Positions 56,215 to 64,000 of a stretch of DNA of 64,000 bases are shown here, piece by piece. The position numbers were made by a program, and so were the translations under genes. Origin of the DNA: Oceanospirillales bacterium. Its GTDB lineage: Bacteria; Pseudomonadota; Gammaproteobacteria; Pseudomonadales; Endozoicomonadaceae. Each line of letters begins with the position of its first letter. Within the stretch, counting starts at the first letter, position 1. The notes under the pieces were generated by a model. It did not search any database. It was given only the letters and a program-made list of their open reading frames with translations, and was not told the origin of the DNA. The stretch spans positions 248,001 to 312,000 of the forward strand of contig SIHQ01000001.1 in NCBI GenBank assembly GCA_004762125.1, read 5' to 3'.

Positions 56215-56910
56215 TCACTCCAAGCCACATCTCAGATTCGCGGGTACGGCCTGATCGATACGTGCTGGTTTTGGTATATGCAAGGCGTTCATCAGCTCTA
56301 CATATTCACCTAACGTCTTAACCTGAAGCCTGGAATTCCAGTCAAATTCCTCTTTCAGAGTACTCACCGTCATACCATGATAATCATGAGCCGGGTAGAC
56401 CAGCGTTTGTCCTGGTAATTTTTTCAGCTTCTCAAATAGGCTGCAGTATTGATCACTGGCAGAACCATTTTGAAAATCAGTTCGCCCAGTACCTCTGATC
56501 AAAAGAGTATCTCCAGTCAGAAGAATGGATTTCGAGTTTTGGTCAATAAAAAAACAATAGGAATCATCTGTATGGCCAGGAGTATGCAATGCTTTTATTG
56601 CCAGTGTATCCAGCTGAATTAAATCACCATCGCTGAATGTATCTGTAACCCCCTCTGAGTAGGAAGGCTGCCCCTGAAGTATACGGCAACCTGTTTCCTT
56701 CTTAAGCAAACCTGTTGCGGTTATATGATCAGCGTGTATATGGCTGTCCATTACAATGGTTAAATTCAGAGCTAATTCTTTCAATTGAGACAAATACAGA
56801 TCAATATTTTCTCTGACCGAATCAATAATTACCGCTTTACGGCTCTGTTCATCAGCCAGCAAATAGGTGTACGCACAACTCTCTGCATCAAAAAACTGCC
56901 TGAATAACAT
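56215..56910 (-). CDS. ETHE1-like persulfide dioxygenase (MBL fold)
   Basis: Metallo-beta-lactamase-fold enzyme that oxidises glutathione persulfide to sulfite with mononuclear iron. The 231 residues show the metal motif DSHIHADHITATG (about 55-67), HTPGHTDDSYCF (about 109-120), LLTGDTLLIRGTGRTDFQNG (about 130-149), VYPAHDY (about 171-177) and the C-terminal NLRCG. GTGRTDFQ is diagnostic for the ETHE1/Blh branch as opposed to glyoxalase II. No rhodanese is fused here, but one is encoded at 14443. Sulfur detoxification is the likely job. Confidence 0.92.
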   Translation of the reverse strand: MLFRQFFDAESCAYTYLLADEQSRKAVIIDSVRENIDLYLSQLKELALNLTIVMDSHIHADHITATGLLKKETGCRILQGQPSYSEGVTDTFSDGDLIQLDTLAIKALHTPGHTDDSYCFFIDQNSKSILLTGDTLLIRGTGRTDFQNGSASDQYCSLFEKLKKLPGQTLVYPAHDYHGMTVSTLKEEFDWNSRLQVKTLGEYVELMNALHIPKPARIDQAVPANLRCGLE

Positions 56911-57035
56911 ACTGCCTCGAGCTAGTGGAAGATGACCAAGTGCAGACTCAGGATAGAATAAAATCGACGAAATGAAATGAGAAAGAATAAAAATGAGCCA
57001 GCAATTGATTTGATTATCATTGGCTCATTACTTAT

Positions 57036-58748
57036 TTATGCTACCTGGATTTTCTTCAATTCTTCTGCCCGCAGGTCTTTTCTAAGGACTTTACCCACAG
57101 GAGTCATGGGCAGTTCATCTCTAAACTCTATCTTGCGGGGAACCTTATAGGCCGTCAGCTGCTGCCTGCAGAAATCCTTCAGCTCCTTCTCGGTAACAGA
57201 AGAATCCTGAGGAATAACGAACAGTTTTACCGCTTCACCGGTTTTTTCATCCGGAATGCCTATCGCTGCGCAATTAAGAACTTTCTCATGTCTGGAAACG
57301 ATATCTTCAATCTCATTGGGATATACGTTAAAACCGGAAACCAGAACCATGTCCTTCAGACGATCAACAATACTGATATAGCCATCTTTTCGAATAACCG
57401 CCACATCTCCAGTTTTAAACCAGCCATCCTCACTGAGAACCTCTAACGTTTCTTCAGGTCGTTGCCAATAACCAGCCATTACCTGTGGACCCTGTACACA
57501 GAGCTCACCTGGCTCGCCAAATGCCAGCTCTTCGCCTTCATCATTAATGACCTTGACCGATGTATGAGGCATGGCCACACCTACGGTACCGTCCTGTACA
57601 AATTCACCAGCCGGATTTACAGAAACAATGGGAGAGGTTTCTGATAAACCATAGCCTTCGCCTATGCGACAGCCGGTAATCTTATGCCAACGTTCCGCTG
57701 TAGCCTTTTGCAGCGCTGTTCCACCGGAAGTAGTTATTTTAAGTTCGGAGAAATCCAGATTGCTGAATTCGGGGTGATTCATCAGTCCTACAAACAACGT
57801 ATTCAAACCAATAAAAGAATCCAGCTTGTACGGTTTAATCGCCTTAATAAAACCGTCAATGTCTCTTGGGTTGGCAATCAAAATATTATTCGCACCCAGT
57901 GAAAAGTACGACAGCATGTGCACAGTAAAAGCATATATGTGATAGAGCGGCAGTGGTGCAACAACAGTATCACCTTCTGGGCGGGTATAAGGTGAACCGT
58001 CAGCAAACACCTGACCACGCATGGATTCTGTCTGCAGTACATTGCTCAGCAGGTTGCCATGAGTCAACATTGCACCTTTGGCTACACCCGTTGTTCCACC
58101 GGTATACTGCAATACGGCCAGTTGATCTTTGGAAAGGTTCTTGACAGGTTGAAAATGACTTTTTTCTCCCAACGCTAATGCCTCTCTGAAAGAGAGAGCA
58201 GAAGGCAGGTTATAAGGTTGCACCATTTTCTTAAGGTGCTTCACAGCCATATTAATGAAAGGACGTTTTGGCCATGACAGCAGATCTCCCAACCCTGAAA
58301 CGATCAAGTGTTCAATCCCTGTTTCGGAAAGAATATCTTCCACCAAATGGCCGACAATATTGACGCAAATAAGGGCTTTAGCCCCTGAGTCATTGAACTG
58401 ATGTTTCATTTCTCGAGCGGTATAAAGTGGATTGGTATTCACTACCACCATGCCCGCTTTTATGACACCAAAAGCCGCTACCGGATACTGCAGAACATTA
58501 GGCATCTGAATGGCGACCCGATCCCCTACTTCAAGCATCGTATGGTTTTGTAACCAGGCAGCAAACTGATCACTAAGGCGATCTATATCTTTAAAACTTA
58601 GAACCTGCCCCATACCTGTGAAAGCAGGCTTATCTCCATGTGTGGAGACAGCATCTGCAATCAGTGCCTGCAGGCTATCGAAGCGATCAAGATCCAACTG
58701 GTCGGATATACCGGGTGCGCGTTTGCCATCCCAAAAACTGGCATCCAT
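57036..58748 (-). CDS. fadD: Long-chain fatty acid-CoA ligase
   Basis: Activates fatty acids with ATP and CoA for beta-oxidation or lipid synthesis, acting at the inner membrane. The 570 residues match FadD: LQYTGGTTGVAKGAMLTHGN for ATP binding (about 215-234), LPLYHIYAFTVHML, GYGLSETSPIVSVNP, FKTGDVAVIRKDGYI and VSGFNVYPNEIEDIVSRH, the FACS motif. It is preceded by a palindrome CAAACGTTTG at 58819-58828 and a TetR gene on the same strand, which is a candidate regulator. The promoter region lies in 58749-58923. Confidence 0.96.
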   Translation of the reverse strand: MDASFWDGKRAPGISDQLDLDRFDSLQALIADAVSTHGDKPAFTGMGQVLSFKDIDRLSDQFAAWLQNHTMLEVGDRVAIQMPNVLQYPVAAFGVIKAGMVVVNTNPLYTAREMKHQFNDSGAKALICVNIVGHLVEDILSETGIEHLIVSGLGDLLSWPKRPFINMAVKHLKKMVQPYNLPSALSFREALALGEKSHFQPVKNLSKDQLAVLQYTGGTTGVAKGAMLTHGNLLSNVLQTESMRGQVFADGSPYTRPEGDTVVAPLPLYHIYAFTVHMLSYFSLGANNILIANPRDIDGFIKAIKPYKLDSFIGLNTLFVGLMNHPEFSNLDFSELKITTSGGTALQKATAERWHKITGCRIGEGYGLSETSPIVSVNPAGEFVQDGTVGVAMPHTSVKVINDEGEELAFGEPGELCVQGPQVMAGYWQRPEETLEVLSEDGWFKTGDVAVIRKDGYISIVDRLKDMVLVSGFNVYPNEIEDIVSRHEKVLNCAAIGIPDEKTGEAVKLFVIPQDSSVTEKELKDFCRQQLTAYKVPRKIEFRDELPMTPVGKVLRKDLRAEELKKIQVA

Positions 58749-58818
58749 GAATCAACCCTCGTTTTATTATTGTTTATTTCGATCATCAGCGATTCTGATA
58801 CTGGTAAACGTCAGTATT

Positions 58819-58828
58819 CAAACGTTTG
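58819..58828. promoter_or_regulatory. Palindrome CAAACGTTTG upstream of fadD
   Basis: Perfect 10-bp palindrome about 70 bases upstream of the fadD start and 95 bases after the TetR gene end. It is like the PsrA half-sites CAAAC and GTTTG, but without the 2-4 base gap reported for PsrA. It could be the operator for a fatty-acid regulator, possibly the adjacent TetR protein. By inspection only. Confidence 0.35.
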
Positions 58829-58923
58829 TTTGGAATGAATCATACCTGCTTGTGCAGAATTCTTGAATAATCTTGTTCACTTAAGCGCAAATATGTTGCC
58901 ATTCACCAAGGGCTGTTGAGGTT

Positions 58924-59571
58924 TTAGTCTGGTGAGAAAAGATAGAGTAAGGCAAGTTTAAGCAGTTCTTCCCGGAATTTATCCTGTTCCAGTATGTGCG
59001 GGTTGTCGGTTACAGCAGAGAGCATGACCCCTTCAATCGCACGGGTCAGAATAAACGCCTTAAATTGGCACTGTTCTGCATTGAGTTCATGATGATGCCG
59101 GCCAATGACATCGCTAATCCATTTGCTGGCAGCCTGCATCCACGACTGCTGTCCATCAACATACGGCTGACTTCCCACATAATATTGTGCCTGGTACTTT
59201 TGATAGAAATACTGATGAAGTTTTACAAACCGCTTCTGAGCAGTGAGCAGAATATCCACCATATAAATAATGGCTTCATCCGGTTTTACATCTTGGCTAA
59301 TTTCATCAAACAGAGGCATCAGAGAATCTATTTCTTCACCCACCATGAGTTCATAGGTGTAAGCAACAATACTCTCTTTATTGTCGAACCATCGATAAAG
59401 TGAGCCTATATTGACCTCTGCAACTTCGGCGATGTAGTTGGTATTAAGTACGTCAGATCCCTGCTCCTTGAGAATCTTACGACAAGCATTAACTATATCA
59501 GCTACAATTTTCTTTGAGCGCTGCTGGCTAGGTATACGCCGACTCAGGAGGACTTGCTGATTTATCATCAT
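58924..59571 (-). CDS. TetR-family transcriptional regulator
   Basis: Helix-turn-helix repressor, 215 residues from the ATG at 59571 (a tandem ATG at 59568 is equally possible; the frame is open back to 59613). The N-terminal HTH is clear: SKKIVADIVNACRKILKEQG followed by NTNYIAEVAEVNIGSLYRWF and DNKESIVAY. The C-terminal ligand domain is helical and not characteristic. It is divergent from the PlsC-like acyltransferase at 59704 and upstream of fadD, so genes for acyl-lipid metabolism surround it and are likely targets. GGAG lies a few bases upstream of the start. Confidence 0.88.
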   Translation of the reverse strand: MMINQQVLLSRRIPSQQRSKKIVADIVNACRKILKEQGSDVLNTNYIAEVAEVNIGSLYRWFDNKESIVAYTYELMVGEEIDSLMPLFDEISQDVKPDEAIIYMVDILLTAQKRFVKLHQYFYQKYQAQYYVGSQPYVDGQQSWMQAASKWISDVIGRHHHELNAEQCQFKAFILTRAIEGVMLSAVTDNPHILEQDKFREELLKLALLYLFSPD

Positions 59572-59703
59572 TATTCTCCAGCAAACAATCTGTAGCTGCA
59601 TCTTATCCGGCACAAACCTGCTGTGAATAAGCCATTCGGATATACTTTCAGCGCTTCAATAGTATAATTCCCGAGCATTTTTCAATTTGGTCAGCCAGTT
59701 CAG

Positions 59704-60279
59704 ATGAGTCGTACAATCTTTGACACCCCGGTTATCAACAGTTTTTTTCGTGCTCTATCCCTGCTGGGGTTAAAGCTTGCTGGTTGGAAAACGACCGAGG
59801 AGTACCCTAAAGCCAAAAAATATGTATTGATCGCAGCGCCCCATACCAGTAATTGGGATTTTATCTTTCTGATTGCCATCGCCTTTGCCTATCGAATCAA
59901 GGTGTCCTGGATGGGCAAGAGCAGTCTGTTCAAAGGGCCTATAGGTCCCGTCATGAAGTGGATGGGTGGTATTCCGGTAGAAAGAAGTAAAAGTACCGGA
60001 CTGGTTCAACAGGTAGTCGATCGTTTCAACGCATCAGAAAATCTGGTTGTCACCATTCCTCCGGAAGGTACGCGAAGCAAAGTACAAGAATGGAAAAGCG
60101 GCTTTTACCATGTGGCACATAGTGCGGGCGTACCAATTTCCCTGGGATTTCTCGACTTTAAAAAGAAGTTGGGGGGATTTGGCCCGATGTTTCACACCAC
60201 TGGCGATTATGAGGCGGACTTAAAAGAGATTCAGGCTTTTTATAAAGACATATCCGGTAAGGTTCCACACCAATTCTGA
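59704..60279 (+). CDS. PlsC-like glycerolipid acyltransferase
   Basis: Acyltransferase of the 1-acylglycerol-3-phosphate acyltransferase superfamily, 191 residues. It has the catalytic H-x4-D box APHTSNWDFIF (about 45-55), the GP-binding GGIPVERSKSTG (about 87-98) and the PEGTRS motif (about 121-126). Short length and lack of an N-terminal anchor are typical of the small PlsC-like group with unknown acceptors. The region upstream, shared with the divergent TetR gene, is 132 bases. Confidence 0.87.
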   Translation: MSRTIFDTPVINSFFRALSLLGLKLAGWKTTEEYPKAKKYVLIAAPHTSNWDFIFLIAIAFAYRIKVSWMGKSSLFKGPIGPVMKWMGGIPVERSKSTGLVQQVVDRFNASENLVVTIPPEGTRSKVQEWKSGFYHVAHSAGVPISLGFLDFKKKLGGFGPMFHTTGDYEADLKEIQAFYKDISGKVPHQF

Positions 60280-60706
60280 GCATCCTTACTGGCAGTGCTG
60301 GCCTTCAACACGGGCTGGCACCTACTGTATAGCCATAAACACCTGTTCAACAGCGATCAAAAAAAGTATCTATTGATTAAAAATAGCGATAGAATGCTCG
60401 GCTTTCTGCAGAACCAATATTGATTTAGATCAATAGAATCGTTTCTGCAAGATGTCCTGGTACTCCGTTTCGACCGGCTTCAGCGCAAACACGCTAATCT
60501 TTTTGTCGGTCCTGCCCCCTCTGTTCGGGATTCTCGACGAAGTCATGGACACCCAGTCAAAGCCTTTTTCTAAATAAAAAGGCTGATCAGTGTGCCCAGA
60601 GACTGCTCACAGCATAAGACCGGAACCATTTGCCCCGGCAGCGAGTCAGACTGTCTATTCGCAAACGCACTGATCTCTGTTATTGCGTATTATCTCGGAG
60701 CACTTG
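60280..60706. promoter_or_regulatory. Long leader region upstream of deaD
   Basis: 427 bases with no gene. E. coli deaD also has a long untranslated leader, so part of this could be transcribed. A perfect 9-bp stem AGCCTTTTT (60561-60569) with AAAAAGGCT (60576-60584) lies within it. The CGGAG site at 60695-60699 sets the deaD start. Confidence 0.4.
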
Positions 60707-62575
60707 ATGTCTGAAAACGACTCAACCGTAATTGAACCATCTATTACTTTTGCTGACCTACCGCTGTCTGAAGCAGTACTAAAGGCTGTGCAGGACGTTG
60801 GTTATGAAACACCATCTCCTATCCAGGCTCAAAGTATCCCAAAGATTCTTGACGGTCGTGATTTGCTGGGTCTGGCTCAGACCGGTACTGGTAAAACGGC
60901 AGCATTCGCTCTGCCTTTGCTGTCCAAAATCGATCTAAAGCAACGCTCTCCACAGGTTTTGGTTCTGACACCAACCCGTGAACTGGCTATTCAGGTTGCC
61001 GAAGCATTCCAACGCTATGCTCGCCATATGCCTGGCTTTCATGTTCTGCCTGTATATGGCGGAACTGATATGCGTGGTCAGCTGCGCAGTCTGCAACGCG
61101 GTGCTCACGTTATCGTAGGAACTCCTGGTCGAGTTATGGACCACTTGCGCCGCGACAGCTTGAAACTTAATGGCCTCAAAGCTGTTGTTCTTGACGAAGC
61201 CGACGAAATGCTGCGCATGGGCTTTGTGGATGACATCGAATGGATCATGGACCAGACACCTGAAGAACGTCAGGTTGCTCTGTTCTCTGCCACCATGCCA
61301 CGTCAGATCCGCAAGATTGCCGACACGCACCTGAAAAATCCTGCGACTGTCGAGATCAAGGCCAAGACGGCTACCGTTGCTACCACCACCCAGAAAGTGT
61401 GCATGGTCAGCGGATTCAATAAGCTGGACGCTCTGACCCGTATTCTGGAAGTCGAAACCTTCGACGCCATGATCATCTTTGTGCGCACAAAGACAGCCAC
61501 TGTTGAACTGGCCGAAAAGCTGGAAGCCCGTGGTTTTGCTGCTTCCGCTTTGAATGGTGATATGAGTCAGGCTCTGCGTGAGAAAGTGGTTGATCGTCTG
61601 AAGAAAGGTTCTCTGGACATTCTTATTGCTACTGACGTAGCGGCTCGTGGTTTGGACGTAGAGCGTATGTCTCACGTTGTTAACTACGATATTCCTTACG
61701 ACACAGAAGCCTATGTACACCGTATCGGTCGTACTGGTCGTGCCGGTCGTACTGGTATTGCCATTCTGTTTGCTACTCATCGCGAACGTCGCATGCTTCG
61801 CTCTATTGAGCAGGCTACCCGTCAGCGCATCGAGACCATGACCCTGCCATCCATGCGCGATGTTCGTGACATGCGTATCAAGGCGTTCAAGGAAGATGTT
61901 CTGAAATCCCTGGATATGGGTGAACAGCTTGATACTTTCCGCGAAGTCGTTAAAGAACTGGCTACAGAAAATGATCTTAACATTGAAGATCTAACAGCGG
62001 CCCTGTGCTTCCTCGCCCAGAAAGACCGTCCATTCCCGGATGGCAAAGAACCAGAACGCCCGCAGCGTGAACGTCGCGAACGCACTGAGCGTGAGCGTAG
62101 TAGTGAACGTGGTGGTGAGCGTCGTGAACGCAGTGGTGAACGCGGCGGAGAACGTCCTCGTCGTGACCGTCGTGAAGATAACGAAGGCAAAGTTCGCTAC
62201 CGCGTAAACGTTGGTCGTGAACAGGGCATTTCTCCGGGAGACTTGGTAGGTGCCATTGCCAACGAGAGCAAGATTTCCGGTCGTGACATTGGCCATATCC
62301 GCTTGTTCGACAACTGTTCTTCTATCTACCTTCCAGAAGGTGTGGATACTTCCACTCTAGATAACCTGAAAGGCGTTAAAGTTCGCAACAAGTCATTGGA
62401 ACTTCAGGTCTGGATAGATGATGGTCGCGAACCTGCTGACACTCGTAACTCTCGTGACTCTCGTCCTCGTCGTCCTCGTCGTGAAGGTGAAGGTGCCGGT
62501 GCTCCCCATCGCAATGAAGGTGATCGTGGTGGCGAACGTCGTCAGCGCCGTCCTCGCAAAGAACCACAGACCTGA
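60707..62575 (+). CDS. deaD: DEAD-box RNA helicase DeaD/CsdA
   Basis: Cold-shock-linked ATP-dependent RNA helicase in ribosome assembly and mRNA turnover. The start is the ATG at 60707 with CGGAG upstream, giving 622 residues (E. coli 629); the ATG at 60683 is unlikely. Motifs in order: Q motif PSPIQAQSIP, Walker A AQTGTGKT, PTRELA, GTPGRVMDH, DEADEM, SAT, ATDVAARGLD and HRIGRTGRAGR. After the helicase core comes an Arg/Glu-rich tail (about 450-500), a DbpA-like RNA-binding fold with GREQGISPGDLVGAIANES, and a final Arg-rich tail. A perfect terminator follows. Confidence 0.97.
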   Translation: MSENDSTVIEPSITFADLPLSEAVLKAVQDVGYETPSPIQAQSIPKILDGRDLLGLAQTGTGKTAAFALPLLSKIDLKQRSPQVLVLTPTRELAIQVAEAFQRYARHMPGFHVLPVYGGTDMRGQLRSLQRGAHVIVGTPGRVMDHLRRDSLKLNGLKAVVLDEADEMLRMGFVDDIEWIMDQTPEERQVALFSATMPRQIRKIADTHLKNPATVEIKAKTATVATTTQKVCMVSGFNKLDALTRILEVETFDAMIIFVRTKTATVELAEKLEARGFAASALNGDMSQALREKVVDRLKKGSLDILIATDVAARGLDVERMSHVVNYDIPYDTEAYVHRIGRTGRAGRTGIAILFATHRERRMLRSIEQATRQRIETMTLPSMRDVRDMRIKAFKEDVLKSLDMGEQLDTFREVVKELATENDLNIEDLTAALCFLAQKDRPFPDGKEPERPQRERRERTERERSSERGGERRERSGERGGERPRRDRREDNEGKVRYRVNVGREQGISPGDLVGAIANESKISGRDIGHIRLFDNCSSIYLPEGVDTSTLDNLKGVKVRNKSLELQVWIDDGREPADTRNSRDSRPRRPRREGEGAGAPHRNEGDRGGERRQRRPRKEPQT

Positions 62576-62604
62576 GTCAAACCTCAGTACTGAATAAGTT
62601 CTTG

Positions 62605-62633
62605 AAAAAGCAGGTCAATTGACCTGCTTTTTT
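62605..62633 (+). terminator. Terminator after deaD
   Basis: Palindromic stem AAAAAGCAGGTCAA (62605-62618) with TTGACCTGCTTTTT (62619-62632), then further T residues. Confidence 0.88.
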
Positions 62634-63125
62634 ATATCTCAACATCTTAACCTCAACAACTGCGATCCAGAGTTGATACGACGTTCTTCTTTAAGAACCT
62701 GAAAGCAATTTTACGTTCCAACTGCTTGCTTTTTTTTAATTATTATTGGGCGATTTTGATAGTACGGGTTAACTTCAACAACATCCTCCTGTCATTTGCT
62801 ATAAGAGTTATGTGGTTTCAACCTCGCTTCCTAATGCCCTATGCCTATGAGATTCATGGTTCTTATTAATACACAATCATCGATGTCTATTGGCTGGATA
62901 TGGACAATAACATTGTTAAATTTATTGCGATTAGGAGCATACCTACATATAAAAAATCATTATGAATCACAATAATTCTTCAACAGATCAACTCCTTCTA
63001 TCGGGAGAAATCGAGTAGTTACGATAGCGACTATTCCCACATAAGTATCACCCGAGAATAGACTCTTGCTCTTTTCTATTGCTGCTACACTGTCGTTGAG
63101 CTAACTCTGCGGAAGACTTCATATC
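62634..63125. other. AT-rich intergenic region
   Basis: Nearly 490 bases with no supported gene between deaD and the lipoprotein gene. AT-rich, with no clear hairpin or repeat. It should hold the lipoprotein gene promoter. Confidence 0.45.
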
Positions 63126-63854
63126 ATGTGGAAACTCGGTCGATACAGCTTGCTGCTAGCTGCAGGAAGTATGATCACTGCTTGCAGCATGCTTCAGGAA
63201 GGTGCAGTGGTCACTCCTGCGGCTATCGAGGAGAAGACTTGGGTACTATTAACTGTTGACGGTCAGCCGCCGGTAGACAGCAGAAGAATAACTCTGACGT
63301 TTGATGCTCAGGGTGCAACAGAGGGTCGTTTTCAAGGTAAAGGCCCCTGCAATAGTTATTTTGGCAATTACAAAATCAAACAGGATGAACTAATTCTGGT
63401 TCGTCCCGGCTCCACCCGACTACTCTGCTCTCCTGAAATCATGAAGCAGGAAGATCGATTTTTATCGGCTTTTCAGGGTATAGATCAGCTACTCCTCTCC
63501 AATGAACGCCTGATCATCAACAATCGTGAGATGAACCGAAAGCTGATCTTCACCCCCGAATCTAAAGTTGTCACTGGAAAGGTGAAGTCAGAAAAAGGGA
63601 CTTTTCCATCAGGAACAATGGTTCGTATTCAGTTGCGTGATAACAACCGACCCGATGACCGTTATGGATTAATTGGTGAGAAGAAAATCAAAATAAAACA
63701 CCCGCTAAATGCACCACTGCAATTTGAATTACCCTATGCACCATCACTGGTTCAATCCGGACACAGCTACTCTGTATTCGCAGAAGTGAGGCATAAAGGT
63801 AAGTTGATCTCGCGCGATCATATTACCGATGCGCTTAATCTTCCCGAACAATAG
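63126..63854 (+). CDS. Lipoprotein with META and YbaY-like domains
   Basis: Probable outer-membrane lipoprotein, 242 residues. The signal peptide ends in the lipobox ITAC with Cys20. A META/HslJ-type domain follows (about 35-140): EKTWVLLTVDGQPPVDSRRI, GKGPCNSYFGNYKI and RLLCSPEIMKQEDRFLSAF. The C-terminal part (about 147-240) resembles the YbaY/YscW lipoprotein domain: VVTGKVKSEKGTFPSGTMVR, IQLRD and FELPYAPSLVQSGHSYSVFA. The two domains occur together in some gammaproteobacterial envelope proteins. Role is probably envelope stress or resistance; unproven. Confidence 0.85.
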   Translation: MWKLGRYSLLLAAGSMITACSMLQEGAVVTPAAIEEKTWVLLTVDGQPPVDSRRITLTFDAQGATEGRFQGKGPCNSYFGNYKIKQDELILVRPGSTRLLCSPEIMKQEDRFLSAFQGIDQLLLSNERLIINNREMNRKLIFTPESKVVTGKVKSEKGTFPSGTMVRIQLRDNNRPDDRYGLIGEKKIKIKHPLNAPLQFELPYAPSLVQSGHSYSVFAEVRHKGKLISRDHITDALNLPEQ

Positions 63855-63856
63855 AC

Positions 63857-64000
63857 TTATTTTTTATGGAAGATGCTATTCAGCAGGTTTGCCAGTCGGT
63901 AGCCTGCTGTAACTATTCTCTGTTCAGATATTTTTTGGCCTTCTTTGATATAGTTATCAGTTAACGTACTACCCGGAGTAACCTCCTTCAACGCAAATTG
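63857..64000 (-). CDS. S1/P1 nuclease-like protein (C-terminal end only)
   Basis: The last 48 codons of a minus-strand gene whose start lies beyond the window. The manual reading gives PGSTLTDNYIKEGQKI, then VTAGYRLANLLNSIF and a TAA at 63857-63859. AGxRLAxLLNxxF at the very end is the characteristic C-terminus of bacterial S1/P1-type zinc nucleases, exported enzymes that cut single-stranded DNA and RNA. Only the end is visible, so catalytic residues cannot be checked. It converges with the lipoprotein gene. Confidence 0.7.
   Translation of the reverse strand, partial: QFALKEVTPGSTLTDNYIKEGQKISEQRIVTAGYRLANLLNSIFHKK

Noticed and set aside
60935-61780. 281-codon open frame antisense to deaD
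   Set aside because: It lies entirely opposite the conserved helicase motifs, has no ribosome-binding site and a composition typical of a shadow of a high-quality coding region.
61822-62190. Arg/Ser-rich antisense frame opposite the deaD tail
   Set aside because: A by-product of the Arg-rich repetitive CGT codons of deaD on the other strand.

Overview
The window looks like a chromosomal segment of a marine, probably host-associated gammaproteobacterium. The closest fit I can argue from gene content and protein similarity is an Oceanospirillales-type genome such as Endozoicomonas. That name is inference, because there is no rRNA or other decisive marker. Gene density is ordinary, most genes are housekeeping or central metabolism, and I found no rRNA, tRNA, CRISPR array, insertion sequence or prophage.

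Layout. 1-6.5 kb: a truncated YbfF-type esterase, an orphan 514-residue protein resembling a secreted effector, thyA-lgt, a decayed LysR regulator next to a TauE/SafE permease, and an HtrB-like acyltransferase. 7-12 kb: the stress operon prkA-yeaH-spoVR. 12-20.6 kb: an AdiC-like antiporter, a FAD oxidoreductase overlapping a rhodanese, a cold-shock protein, an SDR plus a Cys-rich unknown protein facing a GMC oxidoreductase, and a DUF2726 protein. 20.6-37.3 kb: a carbohydrate block with pgm, glgP, a ROK sugar kinase, then malE-malF-malG-malK-malQ and maltoporin lamB. Together these import maltodextrin and turn it into glucose, glucose-1-P and glucose-6-P. An OsmC-like gene with a large hairpin over its ribosome-binding site sits inside this block.

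37.4-41.4 kb: tcdA and a cysteine desulfurase fused to a SufE/CsdE domain, with a probable secreted beta-helix protein between them. 41.5-43.9 kb: a branched-chain amino acid operon with a classical leader peptide and attenuator, an extra 61-codon membrane-type ORF, then ilvG and ilvM. 44-52 kb: an acidic unknown protein, a DUF1302 outer-membrane protein, an APC permease, a small periplasmic protein, a two-gene sodium:solute symporter and an SDR. 52.5-55.5 kb: an ScsB/ScsC thiol-redox pair. 55.5-64 kb: an H-NS-like protein, an ETHE1-type persulfide dioxygenase, fadD, a TetR regulator, a PlsC-like acyltransferase, deaD, a META/YbaY lipoprotein and the 3' end of an S1/P1 nuclease gene.

The observations most worth checking are the ilv leader followed by a second Leu/Ile/Val-rich ORF coupled to ilvG, the hairpin that buries the osmC ribosome-binding site, the desulfurase-SufE fusion beside tcdA, the orphan effector-like protein, and the SDR/Cys-rich unknown/GMC group. 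I did not find a clearly new multi-gene defence or mobile system.
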